Source: Betaproteobacteria bacterium (GTDB lineage Bacteria; Pseudomonadota; Gammaproteobacteria; Burkholderiales; CAIKXV01). Taken from it: DNA of 34,675 nucleotides. Shown here in pieces: positions 26,135 through 34,628 of this stretch (positions within the stretch are counted from its first letter, which is position 1; each line of letters opens with the position of its first letter). The stretch lies in the NCBI GenBank assembly GCA_947458835.1, contig CANHBC010000013.1:1-34675 (forward strand), in the 5' to 3' direction. Both the position numbers and the translations under genes were made by a program. The notes beneath the pieces were generated by a model. The model worked only from the letters and a program-made list of their open reading frames with translations, did no database searches and was not told where the DNA came from.

Positions 26135-26152
26135 CGGGCCGCCTGCGGCCCG
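26135..26152. terminator. GC-rich hairpin CGGGCCGC-CT-GCGGCCCG between convergent genes
   Basis: Perfect 8-bp inverted repeat; no clear U tract. Confidence 0.4.
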
Positions 26153-26166
26153 CGCAGCCGGCTGAC

Positions 26167-26976
26167 TCAGGCGCGCGGGAAGCGCCGCTGCAGGAAGGCG
26201 AGCGTGTCGGCGGCGCAACGGTCCGGCAGGTAGTCGCAGATGTTGTGGCGCGCGCCGTCGTAGTAGACGAGTTCGTTGTCGGGGATACGCACTTTCATGT
26301 CCTCGTAGGTCGATGCGTGGCCGACCGGTTCCGCGCCGGGGGCGATCATCAGCACCGGGCAGCGGATGGCGCGGATCTCCTCCATCATGTCCACCGTCGA
26401 CATGTGCCCGACGAAGCGCTGGATGAACGCGAGGTCGTTGTTCGCCGCCTCGTCCAGGAACCACTCGACGAAACGCGGGTCGACCTGGTCGACCGGGAAG
26501 CGGTCGGAGATCGTCTCGGCCAGGAAGGGCCGGATACCCTTCGCACCCATCTGCGGCACCCAGGTGCTGACCTGGCTGCGCGTGAGCCCCGGCGTGGAGC
26601 CGTACAGGACCAGGCTCTTCACCCGCTCGGGATGGTCGATCGCCAGTCGCTGGCCGACATAGCCGCCCGCCGAGTTGCCCAGGATGTGCACCTTGCCCAG
26701 GCCGAGGGCGTCCATCAGCGCGAGCGTGTCCTGCGCCAGGCGCTCGAGCGAGAACGGCGAGGACGGATCGGGTACGCCCGACTGCCCGTGGCCGCGCAGG
26801 TCCATCCGGATGATCCGGTGGTGGCGCGCCAGGGCAGGCACCATCGAATACCAGCGCTTCGAACTGCCGATCGCCGCATGCAGCAGCAGCAGCGGATCAT
26901 CGGGCAGCCAGGGGTCGCTGAAGTCGTCGACCTGGTAGGCGAGGCGGATGCCATCATCGGCGGTCACGTGGGGCAT
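26167..26976 (-). CDS. alpha/beta hydrolase
   Basis: LLLLHAAIGSSKRWYSMVP, DLRGHGQS, LGNSAGG, GARHNI. Confidence 0.92.
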   Translation of the reverse strand: MPHVTADDGIRLAYQVDDFSDPWLPDDPLLLLHAAIGSSKRWYSMVPALARHHRIIRMDLRGHGQSGVPDPSSPFSLERLAQDTLALMDALGLGKVHILGNSAGGYVGQRLAIDHPERVKSLVLYGSTPGLTRSQVSTWVPQMGAKGIRPFLAETISDRFPVDQVDPRFVEWFLDEAANNDLAFIQRFVGHMSTVDMMEEIRAIRCPVLMIAPGAEPVGHASTYEDMKVRIPDNELVYYDGARHNICDYLPDRCAADTLAFLQRRFPRA

Positions 26977-27034
26977 GGCGATCTCCCGGGCGGGAATGTT
27001 GGAAGGAAGGGCCGGGTATACGGTGACGTCGGCC

Positions 27035-28246
27035 TCAGCGAGTGCTGCGTTCGTGCTCCACGGTCACTTCCGGCGGCAGCGCCGAGGCCAGCGTGGCATG
27101 CAGGTAGCAGGTGGTCGCGGCGATCTTCTGCAGCCGCTCGAACAGCGCGTCGGCGGCACCGCCGTTGAGGAACAGGTGCGTGTCGACTGGCAGCGCACGG
27201 CCGGCCAGCGTGCCGTCGGCAAGACTGCCCTCGAGCGCGAACGGGGTGTACTGCACGATGCGCACACCGCCGATGTCGAGCTTCATGTTCTCGATGTAGC
27301 GCGACAGCTGCGTCATGTAGCAGAAGACGATGCCTGCAGACAGGAGGGCCAGTCCGCTCGGGCCCTGGTCGCCGGCGCTTCCAGTGCCAGGCCGCTCGTC
27401 GGTGCGCAGTGCGAAGTGGCTTGCGGCGGGCAGGTCGAGCCAGGTGTTCGTCTCGGTCACCCCGGCCGGATCCAGCCGGTGGCTGTCGCCCACGATCAGC
27501 CGGAGCACGCGGCCCGTGGGCGAGGCCTGCGCCGGCTGGGACACGCCGGGCCGCTGCTCACCGGTTCGGCGCACCAGCGGCTGCAGCGGGTCCGGGCCGG
27601 CGACGGGCCGCGGCGGGCGAGTGTGGACGAGATAGGGATCAGGCGCGTCGGCGGCCGTCGAGGCCGGCAGCGCCCTCACCGGGCGGCGGCGTCCATTCAC
27701 GTAGATCGCGAAGGTATTGACCAGCGGCATGCGCAGCGCTGCGAGCGCCGGTGATGCCGCGAGGGCCCGGTCGACCCAGGCGTGCACCGCGCTGGCCTCG
27801 GCGGGCGACTTGACCCGGACCGTGATGCGGGTGGGCTCGGCCTGTCCGACGGCATCGCCGCGCACGAAGGAACCGGTGAGGCTGTAGCGGTTGTCGAGGT
27901 GGATGCGCAGGTCGTCGACCGGCAGGCCGGCGGCGGCTGCCGTCGCCAGCAGGCGGTTGAAGAGGTCGCCGTGCAGACCGGCGTTGAAGATCCCCAGCGG
28001 GAACGGCGCCAGGTCGGTGCCCGACAGGTGGCGCCCCTCGTCGCTGGTCAGGCGCCACGCGCTGCCGCTGGCGCCCTCGGTGACGACGGCTTCCTTCTGA
28101 TGGTGCGCCATCTGGCGCGCCTCGACGGTGAACACGTCCTGGCCTGCGGTGTTACGCAGTACCGCGGGCCGGGCCGAACCCTGCCGTGCGCGGAAGGTGA
28201 GCGGGTCTCCGAAGGCGTCGATGGTGCCGGCTGCGTGGGTGGTCAT
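27035..28246 (-). CDS. OsmC-like protein with two tandem OsmC-like regions
   Basis: Region 1: FNAGLHGDLFNRLLATAAAAGLPVDDLRIHLDNRYSLTGSFVRGD...; region 2: GLALLSAGIVFCYMTQLSRYIENMKLDIGGVRIVQYTPFALEGS...LQKIAATTCYLHATL. Confidence 0.75.
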   Translation of the reverse strand: MTTHAAGTIDAFGDPLTFRARQGSARPAVLRNTAGQDVFTVEARQMAHHQKEAVVTEGASGSAWRLTSDEGRHLSGTDLAPFPLGIFNAGLHGDLFNRLLATAAAAGLPVDDLRIHLDNRYSLTGSFVRGDAVGQAEPTRITVRVKSPAEASAVHAWVDRALAASPALAALRMPLVNTFAIYVNGRRRPVRALPASTAADAPDPYLVHTRPPRPVAGPDPLQPLVRRTGEQRPGVSQPAQASPTGRVLRLIVGDSHRLDPAGVTETNTWLDLPAASHFALRTDERPGTGSAGDQGPSGLALLSAGIVFCYMTQLSRYIENMKLDIGGVRIVQYTPFALEGSLADGTLAGRALPVDTHLFLNGGAADALFERLQKIAATTCYLHATLASALPPEVTVEHERSTR

Positions 28247-28259
28247 GTCGCGCTCTGGT

Positions 28260-28715
28260 TCAGGCCGTCGGGGCCAGGCCGGCCCGGGTACGCATCAGCA
28301 CGGTCTTGTCCATCTGGAAAACGAGTTCGTCGCGCTGGTTGTAGACGAGGTCGCGGAGCATGACGATGCCGCGGTCGGGTTTGGAGGTCTCGCGCCTGGA
28401 CAGCACCTCGACCTCGGTGCGGATGGTGTCGCCGATGCGCACCGGGGCGAGGAAGCGGCCGCCATCGAGCGCCAGCAGCCCGACCACCGAAGTACGGAAC
28501 AGGCTTTCGGTCATGCCGGTCGAGAACGACATGATCAGGTGGCTCGGGCAGATTCGGCCGCCGTACGGGGTCTTGCGTGCGTACTCTTCGTCGATGAACA
28601 GGGGCACGTGGTAGCCGACGAGCGCGCAGAACAGCGAATGGTCGCCCTCGGTGATCGTGCGGCTGTAGGTGGGGTAGCGTGTGCCGACGGTGAAGTCTTC
28701 GTAGTAGGATGTCAT
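28260..28715 (-). CDS. MaoC-like hot-dog fold protein
   Basis: YYEDFTVGTRYPTYSRTITEGDHSLFCALVGYHVPLFIDEEYARKTPYGGRICPSHL, FLAPVRIGDTIRTEVEV. Confidence 0.88.
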   Translation of the reverse strand: MTSYYEDFTVGTRYPTYSRTITEGDHSLFCALVGYHVPLFIDEEYARKTPYGGRICPSHLIMSFSTGMTESLFRTSVVGLLALDGGRFLAPVRIGDTIRTEVEVLSRRETSKPDRGIVMLRDLVYNQRDELVFQMDKTVLMRTRAGLAPTA

Positions 28716-29774
28716 GTGATCACGGTACGGACTGCGGGGAAGCCCTTGGCGCGATTGTATGCTGGCAGCGAGGCCCTGGCCGCTGCGAAACGTCGGCGCG
28801 GCGCCTGTGCGGGCGCCGCCATCCTCCTGGCTGCGATGCTGGCCGGCCAGGCGCCGCCCGCGCGCGCGCAGGCGCCCTGGCCGGTCAAGCCGATGCGCAT
28901 CGTCGTGCCGGTGGTGCCGGGTTCGTTCACCGACGTCGTTGCGCGCGCGCTCGCGGCCGAGATGGGCGAGTCGCTCGGGCAGCCGGTGCTGGTCGAGAAC
29001 CGTGCCGGCGCGGGCACGACCATCGGCGCGGCCACCGTCGCGAAGGCCAGCGCCGACGGCTACACGCTGCTGATGACGGAGAACTCGTTCTCGATCGCGC
29101 CGGCGCTGTATGGGCGGCAGATGACCTACGATCCGGTACGCGACTTCCAGCCGGTGACGCTGGTCGCCGAGGCGCCCACGCTCTGGTTCAGTCGCATGGA
29201 CCTGCCTGCGCGCACGCCGAAGGAACTCGTACAGCTCGCGCGCAATCGTCCGGGCGAGCTCACCTTCGCCACCGGTGGCAACGGCACTTCATCGCACCTG
29301 GCCGCCGAGCTGTTCATCGACCGCCAGCGCCTGAAGATGGTGCACGTGCCGTTCAAGGGCGTGGCCGGGTCGATCGCGGAGGTGATCGCCGGGCGCGTGG
29401 ACATCGGCACCTCCAGCATCGCGAGCGCGGCCGCTCCAGTCCAGGCCGGGCGCATGCGCGCGCTGGCGGTCACCGGCCCGGAGCGCAACCCGCTGCTCCC
29501 CGAGGTGCCGACCTTCGCCGAGTCCGGCTTCGGCGACTACGACATGCCGATCTGGTTCGGTCTGATCGGACCGGCCGGACTGCCGGCCGAGCGTCTGGAC
29601 CGACTGCATGCCGAGATCGTGCGCGCCGCCGGCCGTCCGCGGCTGCGCGAGCTGTTCGCCGCCCAGGGCGCGCGCGCGCTGCTGGTGCCGCCCCAGGCGT
29701 TCACGAAGCGGGTACATGCCGAGATTGCCCTGTGGCGCGAGGTGATCCCGCGCGTGGGCATCCGTGCCGAGTGA
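28716..29774 (+). CDS. Bug/TctC family substrate-binding protein
   Basis: WPVKPMRIVVPVVPGSFTDVVAR, GQPVLVENRAGAGTTIGAA, HVPFKGVAGSIAEVIAG; start uncertain (GTG 28716 or TTG 28755). Confidence 0.9.
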   Translation: MITVRTAGKPLARLYAGSEALAAAKRRRGACAGAAILLAAMLAGQAPPARAQAPWPVKPMRIVVPVVPGSFTDVVARALAAEMGESLGQPVLVENRAGAGTTIGAATVAKASADGYTLLMTENSFSIAPALYGRQMTYDPVRDFQPVTLVAEAPTLWFSRMDLPARTPKELVQLARNRPGELTFATGGNGTSSHLAAELFIDRQRLKMVHVPFKGVAGSIAEVIAGRVDIGTSSIASAAAPVQAGRMRALAVTGPERNPLLPEVPTFAESGFGDYDMPIWFGLIGPAGLPAERLDRLHAEIVRAAGRPRLRELFAAQGARALLVPPQAFTKRVHAEIALWREVIPRVGIRAE

Positions 29775-29869
29775 GGGGCACTCGCGGTCACCCCGCGCGG
29801 GCTGGACGCCGCCCGCCTTCCGGCCCACCCGATGATCCGGTGCATTCCAGGAACGAACCAACCGACCCG

Positions 29870-30871
29870 ATGATGAAGATACCGACGCCCACCCGACGAC
29901 CGATCCCCGCGCGGCTGCTCGCGGCCTGTGCGATGCCGCTGCTGCTCGCCACCACGACGGCGCATGCACAGCAGCAGGGCTGGCCGTCGCGACCGCTGCG
30001 CATCGTCGTCGGCTTCACCGCCGGAGGCCCGGTCGACCTGGTCGCGCGCATCGTCGCCCCGCGGCTGGCCACGCCGCTCGGCCAGCCGGTGATCGTCGAG
30101 AACCGGCCGGGTGCGGATGCCAACATCGCGATGGAAGTGGTGGCGCGCGCGAGCCCGGACGGCTACACGCTGCTGCTGATCCAGCCCGGCGTCGCGATCA
30201 ACCCGCCGCTCTACGGCAAGGTGCCGTTCGATCCGCTGAAGGATTTCGCACCGGTCGGCCTGATCGGGGAGTCGCCGAACATCGTCGCCGTCCATAACGG
30301 GCTGCCGGCGAACACCATGCAGGAACTGCTCGCGCTCGCGCGGGCGAAGAAGGGCGGCCTGTTCTACGGCGCGACCTCCAGCCCGACGCTGCTCGCCACC
30401 GAACTGCTCAACACCCTGGCGGGCGTGCAGACCGTGCGCGTGCCGTTCAAGGGTGCACCGCCCGCGCTGGCCGCGCTGATGTCCGGCGAGGTGCAGATCG
30501 TCTTGAGCAGCATCGGTACGCTGCTGCCGCTTGCGCGCGCCGGCAAGGTACGGGCGCTGGCGGTGACCAGCGCGAAGCGCAGCGCCGCGGCGCCGGACCT
30601 GCCCACGGTGCAGGAGGCTGGCGTTCCCGGCTTCGTCGCGACCACCTGGTACGGACTGGCCGCCACCGGCGGCACGCCGCGTCCGGTCATCGATCGGCTC
30701 AACGCCGAGTTGCGCAAGGTACTGGCCGATCCCGAGGTGCGCACCCAGCTGGCCGGGCAGGGCATCGACGAGCCTTCGCCAGGCACGCCGGAGCAGCTCG
30801 GGTCGCTGATCCGCAGCGAGCTGGCGAAGTGGGAGAAGGTCGTGCGTGCCTCGGGGGCCTCCGTCAACTGA
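29870..30871 (+). CDS. Bug/TctC family substrate-binding protein
   Basis: WPSRPLRIVVGFTAGGPVDLVAR, GQPVIVENRPGADANIAME, RVPFKGAPPALAALMSG. Confidence 0.93.
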   Translation: MMKIPTPTRRPIPARLLAACAMPLLLATTTAHAQQQGWPSRPLRIVVGFTAGGPVDLVARIVAPRLATPLGQPVIVENRPGADANIAMEVVARASPDGYTLLLIQPGVAINPPLYGKVPFDPLKDFAPVGLIGESPNIVAVHNGLPANTMQELLALARAKKGGLFYGATSSPTLLATELLNTLAGVQTVRVPFKGAPPALAALMSGEVQIVLSSIGTLLPLARAGKVRALAVTSAKRSAAAPDLPTVQEAGVPGFVATTWYGLAATGGTPRPVIDRLNAELRKVLADPEVRTQLAGQGIDEPSPGTPEQLGSLIRSELAKWEKVVRASGASVN

Positions 30872-30926
30872 TCGGTGAACCGATCGACAACCCGGGCGGC
30901 GGCCGGTGCGCCCGCGCGCCGGCCGC
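30870..30926. terminator. two hairpins between convergent genes: GATCGGT-GA-ACCGATC and GCGGCCGG-N12-CCGGCCGC
   Basis: Perfect inverted repeats at 30870-30885 and 30899-30926; first overlaps the Bug stop codon. Confidence 0.4.
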
Positions 30927-30928
30927 GC

Positions 30929-31321
30929 TCAGCCGATCAGTGCGGTCGCCTTGATCTCGATCAGCGCGCCCGGCCGGATCAGCCCGGCGACCTGCACGCC
31001 GGTGGCGGCCGGGTAGGGGCCGTCTCCGAACACCTTGCGCCGCACGGACGCGGTCTTCGCGTAGCCGTCCAGCGTGGTGAAGTATTCGGTGGTCTCGACC
31101 ACGTTCTCGAACGATGCACCAGCATGCGCCAGTACTCGCCCCATCTTCTCGAAGATGTATTCGGTCTGGCGGACGATGTCCCCCGGTCCGACCAGCTCGC
31201 CGTTCTCGTCGGCGGCGGTCATGCCTGAGATGAACAGCAGGTTGCCGGCGCGCACCGCGGCGGAGAACGTGTAGCGCGGGTTCCAGCCGGGCGGAACGAC
31301 GGCAGTGAAGGGTCGGGTCAT
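30929..31321 (-). CDS. RidA/YjgF-YER057c-UK114 family protein
   Basis: LFISGMTAADENGELVGPGDIVRQTEYIFEKMGRVLAHAGASFENVVETTEYFT...GVQVAGLIRPGALIEIKATALIG. Confidence 0.9.
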   Translation of the reverse strand: MTRPFTAVVPPGWNPRYTFSAAVRAGNLLFISGMTAADENGELVGPGDIVRQTEYIFEKMGRVLAHAGASFENVVETTEYFTTLDGYAKTASVRRKVFGDGPYPAATGVQVAGLIRPGALIEIKATALIG

Positions 31322-31809
31322 CGGGAGAGTTCCTGGTCAGTGGGCTCGACGGCCGGCGTGCGGCAGGCGAGCAGGTAGGCATGGAAGCCTTCGGCCACCG
31401 GCGTGCCGGCGGCGTTGGAGACGCGAACGATGAAGCGCACGATCCCGCGCGTGCCATCGCGCGAGCGCCGCGTGCTCTCGACCTCGAACGCGGTGCGGAT
31501 CGTGTCGCCTTCGAGCACCGGGGCGAGGAAGCGCATGCCCTGCTCCAGGAAGGCGACCATCGATGCCTCGAGGCGCGAGGACAGCGCGGTGGCGCCGAGT
31601 GCGCCCACCGCGGCCACCAGTAATCCGTGCGCGACTGGCGCGCCGAATCGGGTGCGGCGCGCGTACTCGGGATCGTAGTGGATCGGGTGCGCATCGCCGG
31701 TGAGCTCGGCGAAGGCACGGAACGCGGTGCTGTCGAGACGGCGCTCCTGCCCTGGCCAGTGCTGGCCGGGCGAGAAATCCTCGAACCAGAGCGGCGTCGC
31801 CTCGCTCAT
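31318..31809 (-). CDS. MaoC family dehydratase/hydratase
   Basis: WFEDFSPGQHW, ELTGDAHPIHYDPEYARRTRFGAPVAHGLL, FLAPVLEGDTIRTAFEV; ATGA overlaps on both sides. Confidence 0.92.
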   Translation of the reverse strand: MSEATPLWFEDFSPGQHWPGQERRLDSTAFRAFAELTGDAHPIHYDPEYARRTRFGAPVAHGLLVAAVGALGATALSSRLEASMVAFLEQGMRFLAPVLEGDTIRTAFEVESTRRSRDGTRGIVRFIVRVSNAAGTPVAEGFHAYLLACRTPAVEPTDQELSR

Positions 31810-32861
31810 TCGGCCTTGACGCCGGCGGCGCGGACCGCCTGCACGAACAGGTCGATGTCGGCGCGCAGCTGCTTCGCATACTCGGCCGGCGTGCTGCCGA
31901 CCGGGTCGATGCCCATGGCCGCGAGCTTCTGCAGCGAATCCGGATGGCGCACCGCCCGGGCCATCTCCGCGGCCAGGCGCTCGACCACCGGGCCAGGCGT
32001 ACCCGCGGGCGCGAGCACGCTCACCGACGGCAGCAGTACGAAGTCCTTCACGCCCAGTTCGGCGAAGGTGGGCACGTCGGGCGCCTGCGCACTGCGCGCC
32101 GGGCTCGCCACGCCGAGCAGCCGCACGGTGCCGGCCTTCACGTGCGCGGCGACCGTGGGCAGCACCGTGAACAGGGCTGGCACTTCGCCGGCCACCAGCG
32201 CCGGCGTGGACTGGCCGCTGCCCTTGTAGGGCACGTGCACCAGGTCGATGCCCACGCGCAGGCGCAGCATTTCCATCGCCAGATGATGCGGGCTGCCCAC
32301 GCCGGAGGAGCCATAGGACGCATTGCCGCCGCGCCCCCGGGCGAAGGCGACGAACTCCTTCAGCGTCGACACACCGGTGCCCGCGTTCACCGCCAGGAAG
32401 AACGGCGAGGTGCCGAGCAGGCTGACGGGTGTGAAGTCGCGTCGGATGTCGTACGGCAGCTTCGGCGTCATCGCCGGGGTGATCGCCGTCTGTCCGAGGT
32501 CGGCCACCAGCAGCGTGTAGCCGTCGGGCAGCGCGCGTGCGACCAGTTCGGTGCCGATGATGCCGCCGGCTCCGGGACGATTGTCGACCAGCACCGGACG
32601 GCGGAAGGCATCGCCCAGGCGTTGCGCGACGATGCGGCCGAGCGTGTCGGGGAGTCCCCCGGGCACGTAGGGCACCACCATCCGGACCGGGCGCGACGGA
32701 AAGGCTGAAGGGTCGGCACCCTGGGCCGCGGCCGAGGGCACCACGGGCGACCACGGCAGCAGCGCAGCCAGTGCGGCGAGCACGGTTGCAGCGCGGGCGG
32801 CACGCAGGCTGATGCGACCGTGCACGGTCGAAGTGAAGGGGACGGGGAGGGTGCGGGCCAC
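31806..32861 (-). CDS. Bug/TctC family substrate-binding protein
   Basis: FPSRPVRMVVPYVPGGLPDTLGR, RRPVLVDNRPGAGGIIGTE, HVPYKGSGQSTPALVAG; probable GTG start. Confidence 0.9.
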   Translation of the reverse strand: MARTLPVPFTSTVHGRISLRAARAATVLAALAALLPWSPVVPSAAAQGADPSAFPSRPVRMVVPYVPGGLPDTLGRIVAQRLGDAFRRPVLVDNRPGAGGIIGTELVARALPDGYTLLVADLGQTAITPAMTPKLPYDIRRDFTPVSLLGTSPFFLAVNAGTGVSTLKEFVAFARGRGGNASYGSSGVGSPHHLAMEMLRLRVGIDLVHVPYKGSGQSTPALVAGEVPALFTVLPTVAAHVKAGTVRLLGVASPARSAQAPDVPTFAELGVKDFVLLPSVSVLAPAGTPGPVVERLAAEMARAVRHPDSLQKLAAMGIDPVGSTPAEYAKQLRADIDLFVQAVRAAGVKAE

Positions 32862-32988
32862 GATCTTTCCATGCCGTTCGGACAGCCGCGATGATACGCC
32901 GGCCGCTGGCGGCGGTCCGTCGAGCCCTGGCGGGTGCAGGGGCATCGGTTAACATCGGCGGCTGCACAGCGAAGGATCCGGATCAGCC

Positions 32989-34191
32989 ATGACGACTGCA
33001 GCCAAGATGCTCGACGGGGTACGGGTGATCGACCTCACGTCGGTGGTGTTCGGCCCCTACTCGACGCAGATCCTGGCCGACTACGGTGCGGACGTCGTGA
33101 AGGTCGAGGTACCCGACGGCGACATCATGCGCTACGCGGGGCACGCGCCCGAACGCGGCATGGGGCCGGTGTTCGTCAACCTCAACCGCGGCAAGCGGTC
33201 GATCGTGCTCGACATCCGCACGCCCGGTGGCAAGGCCGCGCTCGAAGCCCTCATCCGTGGGGCCGACCTGCTCGTGCACAACGTCCGGCGCAAGCCGATG
33301 GCCCGGCTCGGCTTCTCGGCGCAGGCCTGCGCCGCGCTCAACCCGCGGCTGCTCTACTGCGCGGCGACCGGATTCTCCGAGGCGCACGAACTGGCCGATG
33401 CACCGGCGATCGACGACGTGATCCAGTGCGCGGTCGGCCTCACGGAACTCAACGCCGATGCCGATGGCACGCCTCGGCTGGTGCCCAGCCTGGTCGCCGA
33501 CAAGGTCGCTGGCCTCGCGCTCGCCTCGGCGATGCTCGCCGCGCTGGTGCGCCAGCGCACGACCGGCCAGGGCGGCACGGTCGACGTGCCGATGTACGAG
33601 ACGCTTGCCTCCTTCAGTCTCGTCGAGCACCTGCAGGGGGCGACGTTCTCGCCCGACGGCAGCGTCGGCTACACCCGCGTCACCCGCGAAGGCCGGCGCA
33701 TCTACCGGGCGAAGGACGGCCATGTGTCGATGACGCCCTACAGCAACGAGCAGTGGGCGCGCTTCTTCCGGGCCGTCGGCCGCCCGGACATGGCGACCGA
33801 TCCGCGGGTCACCGACCCCGCAGTGCGCGGTACCCGGTTCCACGAGCTCTACGACGTGATCGAGTCGGTTGCGCATACCCGCACCGTCGCCGAATGGATC
33901 GCCCTTGCGCGCGAGCTGAACATGCCGGCGATGCCGGTGGTGTCGCTGGCCGAGGTCGCGAACGATCCGCAACTCGAGCGCAGCGGAGCCACCCAGACGC
34001 GCGCGTTCGCCGGCATCGGGCCGGTGAAACACCTGTCCTCGCCGGGCTTCTTCGATGGCGAGGCCGCACGTCATCCTGCCAACGCCCCCCGGCTGGGCGA
34101 GCACACCCGAGCGCTGCTGCGCGAGGCCGGCTACGACGAGTCAGGCATCGCCGACCTGCTCGCCACCGGCGCCGCGCGCGCACTCGACTGA
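32989..34191 (+). CDS. CaiB/BaiF (family III) CoA transferase
   Basis: LDGVRVIDLTSVVFGPYSTQILADYGADVVKVEVPDGD, NLNRGKRSIVLDIRTPGG, IDDVIQCAVGL. Confidence 0.95.
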   Translation: MTTAAKMLDGVRVIDLTSVVFGPYSTQILADYGADVVKVEVPDGDIMRYAGHAPERGMGPVFVNLNRGKRSIVLDIRTPGGKAALEALIRGADLLVHNVRRKPMARLGFSAQACAALNPRLLYCAATGFSEAHELADAPAIDDVIQCAVGLTELNADADGTPRLVPSLVADKVAGLALASAMLAALVRQRTTGQGGTVDVPMYETLASFSLVEHLQGATFSPDGSVGYTRVTREGRRIYRAKDGHVSMTPYSNEQWARFFRAVGRPDMATDPRVTDPAVRGTRFHELYDVIESVAHTRTVAEWIALARELNMPAMPVVSLAEVANDPQLERSGATQTRAFAGIGPVKHLSSPGFFDGEAARHPANAPRLGEHTRALLREAGYDESGIADLLATGAARALD

Positions 34192-34253
34192 ACCCGGCGG
34201 GGTCGACCCGGCCCCGACCCACGATCCTTCAGCGAACTTCCGGAGCCCAGCCG

Positions 34254-34628
34254 ATGGAACAGCCCCCGCGCATCGTCCACCCCGACACCCTGCCGGCCTA
34301 TTCGCCGCCCGGCCATGGCGGAACCGTCAATCGCCGCCTGGTCGAGGCCTCGCTCGGTGCCGGGCTCGAGATGGTGCTGGGCGAGGTCGCGGCCGGTGGC
34401 GCCGCGCATCCTCATTCGCATGACACGGCATGGCAGATCGTGATGGTGCTCGAAGGTTTCCTGGAGCACTCGGAGCCGGGTGAGCCGCCCCGGCGCTGCG
34501 GTCCCGGCAGCGTGATCCGCATCCCGCCCGGCTGCGTGCATGGCGCACGCTCGCTCGATGGTCCGGCGAAGGTGGTGGTCATCTACAGCCCGCCGCTGCC
34601 GGCGGAGGGCGGATTCCGGCCGGCCTGA
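34254..34628 (+). CDS. cupin-domain protein
   Basis: GAAHPHSHDTAWQIVMVLEGFLEHSEPG...GSVIRIPPGCVHG. Confidence 0.88.
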   Translation: MEQPPRIVHPDTLPAYSPPGHGGTVNRRLVEASLGAGLEMVLGEVAAGGAAHPHSHDTAWQIVMVLEGFLEHSEPGEPPRRCGPGSVIRIPPGCVHGARSLDGPAKVVVIYSPPLPAEGGFRPA

